Source of the DNA: Macrobrachium rosenbergii
Lineage: Eukaryota; Arthropoda; Malacostraca; Decapoda; Palaemonidae
Assembly: GCF_040412425.1 (NCBI RefSeq)
Contig: NC_089795.1
Coordinates: forward strand, 85,048,663-85,112,662
Direction: 5' to 3'
DNA length: 64,000 bases
Both the position numbers and the translations under genes were made by a program. Under the pieces are notes generated by a model. That model did not search any database, was not told the origin of the DNA, and was given only the letters and a program-made list of their open reading frames with translations. The stretch's first letter is position 1. Every line of letters starts with the position of its first letter. Below are positions 1 through 10,019 of the stretch, in pieces.

Positions 1-228
1 TTGTCTCTAGTTTATTTTCCTCCAGCATTCGAGGTCACAGAAGATAGGATTCCTCTTCAGTGGGAATCTCGGACCTCATATTTTTTAATGAGGCTCCATT
101 GTTCCTCATGGAAAGTGAAAGGACTGTCACTGCTTATAATTTCAAAGTCCAATTCTGTCACGACATTCCAAATGGAAGCCTTCCTAAGGCGTGACTCAAT
201 CTGATACCAGATGAATTCACCATGAAGG

Positions 229-541
229 AATATCTATAGAGTTTAGGCCAAAGGCCATGCGCTGGGACCTATGAGATCATTGAGCGCTGGAAAGAAAATT
301 GAGAGTAGGTAGGTTTGAAAGGTGTAACAGGAGGAAAACCTCAATGCAGTTGCACTGTGAAATGATCATTAGGAGAGGGTGGATAGCGAGATGGAAGAAA
401 GACAATATGAATGGAGGTACAGTAAAAGGAATGAAAGGGGTTGCAGCTAGGGGACGAAGGGACGCTGCAAAGAACCTTCAGTAATGTCTACAGTGCACCC
501 CGTGAGGTGCACTGACGGCACTACTCCCCCTAAGGGGTAAG
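229..541 (+). repeat. Family A interspersed repeat, copy 1
   Basis: Near full-length copy. It begins around AGTTTAGGCCAAAGGCC, continues with GCGCTGGGACCTATGAGATC and ends after a short palindrome (GTGCACCCCGTGAGGTGCAC) and CCCCCTAAGGGGT. The interior is open for 61 codons (299-484) with a peptide of the type RFERCNRRKTS...GVAARGRRDAAKNL. The same reading recurs in the copies at 2763 and, in reverse, at 53765. Size and dispersal suggest a SINE or a fragment of a larger element. I cannot see a convincing tRNA-type promoter in it. Confidence 0.8.
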
Positions 542-971
542 TTATCATAAAGACCCCAGCAAGATGCTTTTAAATACAGACATCAGCAGGAGACAAGATT
601 CAGTCCAAACTTTTCCACCACTTTTTCTGTTATTTATATATATTTCGAAAGAGTGAAGTTTATACTTTTCTACAAAAAAAAAAAAATGCTGCTCTTACCT
701 TCGTCTGTAATTATCATTTCTTATTGTCTTATCTGAGGTAAGTCCATGGAAAAATTCAGCTTTGATTAGGATTAAAGTTAAATATATTATCATCCTCCCA
801 GGGGATGTCGTGTAACTGGAACTTCAGAAGTTCAAGCGAGGATGCAATGCATTACTATCCTAATACTATTCTCCTTGCATTTTGATACATTTTTATCTAT
901 TTATTAATTAATTTTTTTTAATAAGTGGGATCTCTTCTTTCTGTATTTCCCTTTACCTCTTCTTACTTCTT
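542..971. other. AT-rich intergenic stretch
   Basis: No coding signal is seen. Short A and T homopolymers occur near 675 and 910. The end of the stretch (about 925-971) may be the degenerate 5' part of the family B repeat that follows. Confidence 0.5.
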
Positions 972-1091
972 CCTAATGAACACCATATTCTTTGGAAGCT
1001 TGAATTTCAAGTCAGTGGCCCCTGTGGTGGGCTTGTTTCATATGAATAGATTTCACCTTCTGAATAATAATAATAAATAATAATAATAATC
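972..1091 (+). repeat. Family B (AAT)n-tailed repeat, copy 1
   Basis: Contains TATTCTTTGGAAGCTTGAAT, then TCAAGTCAGTGGCCCCTGTGG and CTTGTTTCATATGAATAG, ending in CTGAATAATAATAAATAATAATAAT. The same block ending in AAT units is found at 27259 (reverse), 47292 and 54006 (reverse), and without the tail at 43970. A fixed 3' sequence followed by a simple-repeat tail is what non-LTR retrotransposons or SINEs leave. Confidence 0.75.
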
Positions 1092-1189
1092 CTGCCCTCG
1101 AGAACGAGCAGTAAGTTTCAGTTAAGTGAAGAGTATTCTAAATACTACAGGTCTGTCCATCTTTGGTTGTTCTGTTGTTGCTGTCAGAT

Positions 1190-1610
1190 ACTTAACAGAA
1201 CTCGTAAGGGATGTAATTTTTCCAAAATTTTTAACAAGACTCAACCTCGTTAATCATTTCTCATTCTAATGTTATTTTATATCTCTTTGTGCCTATTCTG
1301 TCATTATTGCTGCTTTCCTTATATTTACCTTGAGGGCCATCTTTGTAGATATACGAGGCATTCTATTAAGCGAGTTTTGTAAATCTTCTGGCGTTTTGCT
1401 TGTTAAAACAGCATCGTCTAAGCATTGTTAAGTTTGTCTGGTTCATAGAATTACCCCAATTAAAACCTTCAGTTCCATCTCCAACCATTTTTTTCCGGTA
1501 TAAAATTTATTAGGTCAAAATACAAAGTGAACATGATATCTCCCAGAAGTACTCCACCCCATTCACTGTGAATTCACTTCTCAGGGCTCCTCCCGCACTC
1601 ACGTTTCATT
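1190..1610 (-). pseudogene. Decayed non-LTR reverse transcriptase fragment
   Basis: Reading the minus strand with frameshifts gives pieces of a reverse transcriptase. A stretch like VNGVEVLLGDIMFTLYFDLI corresponds to the LQGDVLSPLLFA-type motif. Then comes KMVGDGTEGFNWG. In a shifted frame follows LDDAVLTSKTPEDLQNSLNR, where LDD stands for the catalytic (Y/F)xDD. The fragment at 20780-21135 (minus) is a second copy of the same element, sharing the KMVGDG block. Both are dead relics with no intact ORF. Confidence 0.6.
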
Positions 1611-1767
1611 TGCTTTAGTTAGTTATATACCTTTAATGGTGACGTCAGATCTTCCATATTGTATATAGGACAAGCAATTTCAAATTCTACAACTTGTCTT
1701 CTTAATGTCACCACAAAAATATCTGATTTGTGCAACTTTATAAACATGTATGTATATATATACATAA

Positions 1768-1927
<160 letters not shown>

Positions 1928-2202
1928 GACAAAACAAATACACAAGCATTCGTTTTTAAGAGAGCTTTCTGTACATAAGAATGCGACAATGGTAGTCCCA
2001 CCCACGTTCGTTCTTCCTCTGTTTTCCAGTCAATCAGTCAAGCGGCACTGGATTGCCATGACAGCTCTGTCATCCATTCCATCATTTCAATTTCGCGAGG
2101 CAGGCAGCCACACTTCCGTATCTGGTCGAGCGTGAATTCACACATCCCAAATAGCAGCTAGACAGACAAACAGACATATGCATACATACATATAGAGACA
2201 CA

Positions 2203-2205
<3 letters not shown>

Positions 2206-2258
<53 letters not shown>
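2206..2258. repeat. (TA)n(TG)n microsatellite
   Basis: About 44 bases of TA run into a short TG tract, immediately upstream of the palindrome at 2307-2388. Confidence 0.9.
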
Positions 2259-2306
2259 GACTAATCAACACAGAGCGCGTGTTTTCAAATAAACAAATCA
2301 ACATCA

Positions 2307-2388
2307 GGATCGAACCCAGGTCTCTCAAATGAAAGGCAAGGACAGTTGGTGGCGCCCTGGCCTTTAATTTGAGAGACCTGTCTCGATT
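2307..2388. repeat. Palindrome with tRNA-like sequence between two (TA)n tracts
   Basis: Left arm (2307-2341, GGATCGAACCCAGGTCTCTC and on) and right arm (2355-2388) are imperfect inverted copies of each other. They share AGGTCTCTCAAA and flanking bases. Read on the minus strand, the left arm carries GGTTCGATCC, a match to a tRNA internal B box. The whole is bracketed by (TA)n at 2206-2258 and 2404-2481. It is related to the better preserved palindrome at 44882-45015. Confidence 0.7.
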
Positions 2389-2402
2389 CAAATGAAAGTC
2401 CG

Positions 2403-2403
<1 letters not shown>

Positions 2404-2481
<78 letters not shown>
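2404..2481. repeat. (TA)n microsatellite
   Basis: About 77 bases of uninterrupted AT/TA, closing the right side of the palindrome at 2307-2388. Confidence 0.95.
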
Positions 2482-2482
<1 letters not shown>

Positions 2483-2762
2483 CAGATACGTTTACTTTTA
2501 TGTCTTCAGCCACAGATGCAGGTTTTGCGCAAATCAACACGGCAAATCGATCAATCAATATCCAGAAAACTGGTCCAATGATATTTACGGCGATTGAAAT
2601 CTATCAAGCGTGAAACGTAATAAAAACTAAATTTTCAGTTAAGAATCCTTCGATCTTAAATATTTCACACTGGATTTCTTAAGTGAGGAAGCAGAGTGAT
2701 TTTGTTTCTTAAGAGAGAAGACGAATTCAGTTACACCTTCAGTGCCTGAATTGAAATGAACT

Positions 2763-3050
2763 GAATATGGAGTTTAGGCCAAAGGCCAAGCGCTGGGACC
2801 TATGAGGTCATTCACCGCTGAAAGGGAAATTGTCAGTAAAAAGGTTTGAAAGATGTAACAGGAGGAAAACCTCAAAGCAGTTGCACTATGAACCAACTGT
2901 TAGGAGAGGGTGGAAAGTAAGATGCAAGAAAGAGAATATGATTGGAGACACAGTGAAAGAAATGGAAGGAGTTGCAGCTAGGGGCCGAAGGAATGCCTAC
3001 AGTGTACCGCATGGTGTGAACTGACGGCGCTATCCCCCTACGGGGAGTAC
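2763..3050 (+). repeat. Family A interspersed repeat, copy 2
   Basis: Full-length copy starting GAATATGGAGTTTAGGCC and ending in ...CCCCCTACGGGGAGT. It retains a 64-codon open frame (2830-3024) in the same register as copy 1 (RFERCNRRKTSKQLHYE...). Relative to copy 1 it lacks part of the GCTGCAAAGAACC segment. Confidence 0.85.
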
Positions 3051-3055
3051 GTGAA

Positions 3056-4787
3056 TTGAAAAACTTTCATTAAGACCCATAAACGCCAAACTATACTTAA
3101 TTGTGCTGGTAAACATGGGCATGAAGCAAAGACCTCAGGGTAATCATCATGTGCTCAACGTACCCTTCTTTCGAGAAGCTTACATGTCTCTCTAGATCCC
3201 CTAAGGGCAGTGCTGTTCCTCATCCCAAGGGTAGCTAGGTTGCTGCCAGGAGAAAGTGCCCAGAGTCATGTGAAAGGTATGTCATTGGCGTCTACATTTA
3301 AAGGGCCTTCTCTCACTGCAGTACCTGGAAAGCTGTACATTCAGAACTAGAACATGTGAGGCACAGGCTGATAAAAAAAATGGATCTCCCAGTGATAGTA
3401 GAAGTGATAAAGATGACAATGGAAGAATTCCACTCGCACATGATGAGAACACCAAAGAAAACAACGAAAGAACAGTAATAATTTATCATAAATTCGATCG
3501 TGGGAGGACTACAGGCAGGAGGCACATGCCTTGTGGAGGATTTTTACCAATGTGGTACCACCAAACATTACCTTTGAGAAAGGATTACCTAGTCTTCAGC
3601 CGGGCCAAACTGGTAACTGCACTTGTGATGAGTAACAGAACTGGTCCCAGGGGACTCCAGGAATCAAATACCAGCATGTGTAAGCCTCTGGATATAAGCC
3701 GAATTGGGCAAATGATAACTACCTTGAAGACGCGACTGCAAGCCTATAGAAACAATAGGCCACATATCAGCATTTTGAGATTCTGCTTGATCAGAAACCA
3801 CATCTCAGTGGCTTGCCAGAGACAATGAACTTGTTCATGAGGAGAGTGGCTATAGTAGCTTGTAGTTGCTGAAATTGTGGCGCTGAATTTTTAGTCTATT
3901 CTGAATGTCCAGGTGTTCTTCTTTCAAGCAAAAGAAAACAGCTTTTCGGGCCATTAAGTACCCTCTCTTACTAGGGCTGGAGAATCCAGTCTTGTGAAGC
4001 TTATCATCATGATCTGTGAAATCTTCCATGATAATATTCGTTTCTTGGATTCATGTTTTTTTATCTTTAATTTTTGACTGTGCTCACCGATGTAATGAAG
4101 TTTAGCTTTATTGTAAAACTAGCATAGCCCTGAAGATAGACATTTATTAATGCCTGAAACAGCTATCGCTTTTAAAGTAATGGAACAACATGGAAATAAA
4201 TTTCACCTTTTCCTTCAGAATTTTACCTTTGAAGATATGGAGAGGATTATAGGAAATTAGAAAAAATGTTGTGTTATGGGAAATTAGAAAAAAATTTTGT
4301 CTGACAGTAAGAGGTGCTTATGCTCACTGGCATTCAGTGAAAATTGCCTGAGGAGTATAAGTAAAAAGATAGATGATTTACACATGCATAATAATCATAC
4401 AGTTACATATACATACCAGGTATGAAAACTTTTCATGCTCCTGTGGATAATTTTCAGATAATGGCTGACTGATCTGAATTATGAATTATCATTGGAACAA
4501 TCAAGGTCATCTGTGCCAACATACTCTAGTTATTGATATTACTCCCAACAAGCTACGTTGAACAGGTACAAATGTTTCACTTAGTAGCACATATGCAGCT
4601 TCTACAGTACATGCTTGCATATATTATCACACATTGAAACCACACAGTTACATAATGAAAGTGATTGAATAAAAATTGTGAGGTTGAAATAAAAAAAAAT
4701 CTAGACTGAATTTTCTGAAGAAAATCTTGTCTGATGTATGAACATTATCCCCAAGAACTTTGGACAGGAGATAATTACCTTACTCAT
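3056..4787. other. Intergenic, no supported gene
   Basis: Moderately AT-rich. A 100-codon ATG frame at 3526-3828 (plus) has no recognisable domain, no clear splice context and neighbouring frames full of stops. I do not call it a gene. The part from about 3180 to 3830 is less AT-rich than its surroundings and could be an old retrocopy, but I cannot name its source. Confidence 0.4.
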
Positions 4788-5335
4788 CTAGCACTTGGAC
4801 AGGAAACGCACTTCGAGGCTCCCACGACTGGGACACTCGACCTGCAGTTTCTGCACGATCAAAAGGACCAAACACAATTTGGGAGAAAATGCCAGTATAG
4901 AATAAAAAAGTAAGTTTCTTAAATTCGCATTACAACAACAAAAGGTGGACAAGCCTACACTGCTTAGACCATTCTGCATTTGTGTGAAACTTACAACTCA
5001 TTCTTGAGGAACAGAGGCAAATATTAATTTGCTTTTCCCCAAGTTTAATCAAGACTGAAATTAGAGTACATTTATCTTTTTTATAAAAACACAAAACATA
5101 TTTAGAAATATATAGAGAAAAAAAAGTTTGGGGAAGTGAGAGCAGACACTCATCCATGTCTGCATTTAAGGGATCATTTTGGTCAAGACAAGTCAAGATA
5201 ACTTGACTTCTGGTATCATACGCATTCTCGCTCATCTCGACAAGTTGAACAGTAAGGTGCCTGATACTTGACTGAGGTGTGGCGGTTACTGGTGATTTTC
5301 AGCAATGTTCTTCTTTCGGTAATGCTATTACCGCC
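4788..5335 (-). CDS. Candidate 3'-terminal exons of a cysteine-containing protein
   Basis: Two short segments look like joined exons. Exon a (5335 down to 5222, 114 nt) follows TGTGTGCATTGCAG and ends before GTATGA. It reads GGNSITERRTLLKITS... to YCSTCRDEREC. Exon b (4850 down to 4788) follows a pyrimidine-rich tract ending GATCGTGCAG and reads KLQVECPSRGSLEVRFLSKC then stop. Both are phase 0, so the join is in frame. The C-x2-C ... C ... CP ... C spacing loosely resembles the end of a cystine-knot type secreted protein, but that is inference from pattern alone. I found no convincing upstream exon: a weak AAG acceptor near 5430 would give a 28-nt exon. No canonical polyadenylation signal lies close downstream. 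It may be chance. Confidence 0.3.
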
Positions 5336-5457
5336 CTGCAATGCACACAGAAACTCAGTATAATGGTTTGAATGAGCAATAATTAGCAGTCTGTCTTTCA
5401 CTCTCACTGGAGGAACAGGACTTTTGAAGGCAGGTCTTGGAGCACAACAGAGAACGG

Positions 5458-5512
5458 AATATAGAATTTAGGCCAGAGGCCAGGCACTGGGACCTATAAG
5501 GTCGTTGGCCAT
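5458..5512 (+). repeat. Family A repeat, 5' fragment
   Basis: Only the first ~55 bases are present (GAATATAGAATTTAGGCCAG, then GGCACTGGGACCTATAAGGTC). The rest of the element is missing. Confidence 0.75.
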
Positions 5513-6389
5513 GCAAATATTGGTGGGTACGGGTAAAAAAAAAAGGAGCCTCGGGTCTAGGAACTGGCAAGATTGACAATTTTACTAGACCAAAGTACGA
5601 AATAAAACGATAAATCTCAAAAGAAGTTCAGTTTTGTTGTAATTTATACGACAGAAGTGTACTGTATACGTAAGCAATATGTTTCTTACGTTTAGTTAGC
5701 TAACCGTACCTAGGAAAAGAATTGGCTTTGTATCATCTTCTGTTTTCATTCATTTGCATGTGAACATCTAGCCTTGGCTACCCTGTTTCTTACCGGCCTA
5801 CCAATGCCTGTTTCCAAAAGCAGTGGGACTCAAGATCATTTTGCCTCTTCTACAATTGCCCTTCTACCACAGCGTGGTCCCCTCACTTCCTTCTCCTCCC
5901 AGACAAACATTTTCAGAGCTTGTTTTTTGAAGGCTCTCTGACATAACTAGATTTTGGTGTCTCACAATCCCAATCAGTGCAAAGCTTTTCTCTCAGACCT
6001 CGATAGAAGCACTGCCTTTTGTCTATCTTGGTTCCTGGGCCTTGTGGAACTGCGGAGGAACTTCTAATTTCAGAGCTGTAGAGGTTAAATGGTTATTATG
6101 AAAAGATTGCACGATGAGCCCTTTTGGGTATATCAAAGCAGCCACCAAACGACTAATTGTTATCAGATGGGAAAAAATATCAAATGGGAAAAAAGGATTA
6201 AGCCTGCACGAATACTAGAACAGGTTTTAAGGCATTTCAAGAGACTGAATGCTGTATCCTTACAGGCAAAACTGAGAAAGCCTTTCAAGACTCTACATCT
6301 CACTGAAAAGCAAACAAGAAAAGATGAGTTGAGCCGCTTTGGGTAAAAATGAGGAAATTTTACTGATCAAAGGTAGCTTATCAAGAAAA
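5513..6389. other. Intergenic, no supported gene
   Basis: The only sizeable frame is an 85-codon one at 6089-6346 (plus), basic and without recognisable domain. It abuts the degenerate tandem array that follows. No splice-supported exon is seen. Confidence 0.4.
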
Positions 6390-7190
6390 ATTTTAAGATA
6401 ATGATTGTTGCTTCCTATTGAATCTTAAGCCTTTTAAGTGCAAAGGAGACAGACATTCTGACTACTCAAATGTGGTTAAGAATAAAAAAAAATCAATATT
6501 CGGTCCTTATAGATACAAAGGAAACAGACTTAAATACTCATAAATAATCTTACAGCCTAATTATTAAGCAAATGAAAGTTGAACCCTTGTAGATACAAGG
6601 GAAACCAATTTGATGACCACGAAACTCCCTTGAAGGCTAACTGCAAAAATGAAACTGACCCCCTAGACCTATCGGGTACAAGAACCCTTATACCTCCTTA
6701 AAGAAGTCATACTGGTCCTGGTTTGCACAAGAGGAACAGGAGTAAGGACCCTTAAACCTTCTTGAAGGCCAAATCAGTTTAAAAAGCGCAGTGCCCTTGT
6801 TAGTACAAGGGAAACATACTTAAGAGTCCCTACGTCACCTTACAATACAATCATTGAAACAATGACTGTTAAGCCCTTTGAAACCAAAGGAATCAGAGTT
6901 TAGAAAATTTATGATCTCTTCAAAGGACGACCATTGAAACAATGAATGTTGAGCCCTTTGAAAACAAAGGAAACACAATTTAGAAAACTTATGACCTCCT
7001 CAAAGGACGATCATTGAAACAATGAATGTTGAGCCCTTTGAAAACAAGGGAAACAATTTAGAAAAATTGTGATCTTTTGAAAGGACGATCAGTGGAGCCC
7101 TTAGAAAACAAAGGACACACAATTTAGAAAACTTATGATCTCTTCAAAGGACGATCACTGCAACAGTGAATGTTGAGCCCAAGAACACCA
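6390..7190 (+). repeat. Degenerate ~80-bp tandem repeat array
   Basis: The clearest units start with (T/C)CATTGAAAC at 6851, 6931 and 7011, exactly 80 bases apart. Shortened units follow near 7087 and 7150. Each has TGTTGAGCCCTTTGAAAACA, AAGGAAAC, AATTTAGAAAA and TTCAAAGGACGA. The CCCTTTG...CAAAGG part forms a small inverted repeat inside each unit. More diverged relatives (CCCTTGTAGATACAAGGGAAAC) reach back to about 6390, so older units lie 5' of younger ones. Confidence 0.75.
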
Positions 7191-9949
7191 TCAAGGCCAA
7201 TCATGACGACAGTGATGATGAAGTTCGTGAACGAAAAATTCAGACGGGGTGAAGCTGGTGCCCTTCAGCCTTCATGGAGGGCAGTAACGAAGAGAATGAA
7301 TGCTGAGGCATCCCGAGTACATGGAAAACCAACCTTGGGACCTGTAGACATCCCTAATGAATGTTTAGGCCTTCAAGGGGCAAGGAAAAATTTACTGACA
7401 CCTTTACTCATTAATGACATTCAGGAGGAGAATGAATGTGGACCCTCACAGGTATAACTGAATTAGAGTTGAGGGCCACTAGGCCTATTCAAGGGCAACA
7501 TGAAGAGGATGAATGAGCAACAACGAAACAAAACTACTCTGACCTCAAAGCACTACTAGGCAACCTAAGGATTATTAAATAGATAATAGCCTGGATATAT
7601 AATTCAAAATTATATCTTAATTATGAGATGTATCTATATATTACAGTAATACAGTTTTTGCTGTTACTGTACACCCCATAAAAAATGTGAACAATTTTAA
7701 ATCATAACAAAATGCACATCAGGTACATATACACCGTGCAAAATCATACAAATTTTCAATGAGGTGATTTGACTATGACGTACCAGCATCCCACTCCGAT
7801 CCCCGGTTTAGTTTAAATTATGAAAATTCTCAAAAAACACTTTTAAAACATAACCATAGTGTCAGTCTTCGCTCTGACGAATCAAACTATCACAAACCTC
7901 AAGAAAGAAATCATTCCATTTTCCAAATTACTCACAGAAATGCAAAACAGTGCCAGTTTCTTACAGATGGTTCACCTTGAAAAGTTCTCTGTGATACAAT
8001 TGATATTAACCTGCAGAGCCAAATTGGGAATCAACTTAACCATGAAAATATCTCTTTCAAAAGTGCCCATCATTTACAAAGAGGTATTTTGCATTATTTG
8101 AGCAAAGAATTTTTGTAACTTTTTACATAGTTCCATAAAATTTCAACATTCTCTCTGCAAAGAACTGCTCAAGGTTTGGTAAACCCAACAATGCCCATTG
8201 GCTTCATTCGTGAAATCCATTGAGAAAAAGAACTTACAACACCATTCAAAATACAGGTCACATTCAGACTCCCCTACATTTTTTCCAACCTGACATCATA
8301 CTAAATACTGTAATAAGAATTAAGACCTTTAGAGAAAACACAGCAAGAATTGATAAAACAAAGTAAACACCAGAAGCTCCCCTGATGGGATTACTTACTG
8401 ATCTCCCATCACAGGCATAATGAAAGTTACCAAAGCCCTGTTTGAAAATGATGAACTTACTTGATGTCATTTCAAAAATGTCTTGCCAAAAGATTAATTT
8501 TTTCATAGATTCCTACCTGTATTATTCCATTCACCATTTTTTTTTTTCAAAAGTAACACAAGAATACAATGGTATCATATATAATAACATGGTACAATTT
8601 ACACAATACACTCAATGAACTACCATTTCCAATTGTCAGTATAACAATTTGGATGAAAAGGATAACGCCAATGTATATTACTTTTAAACTTTAATACTGA
8701 ATAATATATATATAAGACTGCATTCTTATATACTTTATATATATCACACAGACAAAAAATATAATACAAGTGTAAAAGCCAAACACCACTAGAGCTACAT
8801 CACAAGAAAAATAAAATTCTTTCTGAAACAAGGGCAGGGAGGGAGGGAAAATATATTATTATTATTATTATTATTAATAACCTTTCTAAGTTCACTTTAA
8901 CTGGAGAGATTCAGACGAAGAGATTCAGCGTCACTCAGCAGACGACAATTACGACAGGAATCAATCCCAAAGTATGAAATGCAGTTTACAGAAAATAAAT
9001 GCAAGCTGGTAAGGGAGGGAAACTATCGTCTAACTTAGGATGAAACTTTTTTTTTTTTAAGTACATTAAGTCCGTCAGTACTATCAAGATAAACCTGGCA
9101 TCTTTCTTATCATTAAGGGTGAAGGGAATATCGTAACTACATATCTGAGCAGCATTACCTTTAAGATTAAAAAAAATTTCATGATGGCAATTAAAATGAT
9201 TTTTTTTTATGAAAAATGTAAATTAAAAACAGGAAAAAAGGAACTGGGGGGTGTTTCAAGATTAATGAACAGATGAAAATATGCCAAAGATACTAAAACA
9301 ACTCTTTAAAAGGGGCTTACAAGAAACACAGATCTATTGTTACCAAAACCAAAACATATGTTAATAGAGAGTAAAAATCACATCTGTTCACAAAATATGT
9401 CAAAAAATTAATTACCAAAAAATGTCTCCGAGACAATACGACTTTCATATACAGATATTTTGCATTCCTTCCAATTACATTAAAATTTTCTTATATTAAG
9501 CTATAATCAATGATAAACATCCAAATTCAATATGACACACAGTATTATAACAAGATGCAATATACTGTGGTTTATAAATGGCATAATAGAATATTTTCCA
9601 TTTAAACTTGACCACAAGTGTATTTAATCATTCTGTCTGCTTTTCGGCCTAATTGCAGTTTTCTCTTACTGAAAACTAGATCAAGGAATCTTTTTAATTA
9701 CCATCACATTTTTTGGGCAAACTCAATGGACTTGCTAAACACCGACTACACACTGTCACCGAGCTGCAGATGCCAGTTTCAACAAAAGTAGAAAAATATA
9801 CATAGACAAAAATAAAATTCACTCATTTTATGACAAGCTTTTTACCACTGCCTCGTGATTGCATTACAAATACATCGAAAGGGATATTTCAGGAACTAGG
9901 CTAGGTGAGCCCCCACTGTTAAGTATTCACGCTAACAAGGGGTGACACG
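7191..9949. other. Long AT-rich gene-poor stretch
   Basis: No supported gene. A 95-codon frame at 7170-7457 grows out of the tandem array. There are (ATT)n at 8860-8875 and several A/T homopolymers. The stretch lies downstream of the minus-strand Ser-rich gene. Alternative long 3' UTR forms of that gene could extend here, but the nearest polyadenylation signal (9950-9955) already accounts for a short one. Confidence 0.4.
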
Positions 9950-9955
9950 TTTATT
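9950..9955 (-). terminator. Polyadenylation signal AATAAA for the Ser-rich gene
   Basis: TTTATT on the plus strand reads AATAAA on the minus strand, 65 bases after the TAA stop of the gene at 10020-11982. Position and hexamer are canonical. Use in vivo is inferred. Confidence 0.55.
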
Positions 9956-10019
9956 TGGAAATACAGAGAGGAATCATCACAACTTTTCCATGTGGGCGGA
10001 GGGGGACATCTTGCAGGCG

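Noticed and set aside
3526..3828. 100-codon plus-strand frame
   Set aside because: No recognisable domain, signal peptide, splice partner or promoter. It could be an old retrocopy but cannot be supported.
8399..8437. 39-nt micro-exon (GFGNFHYACDGRS) on the minus strand with good AG and GTAAGT sites
   Set aside because: Such short matches to splice consensus are expected by chance in this much AT-rich DNA, and it joins no other exon in an identifiable protein.
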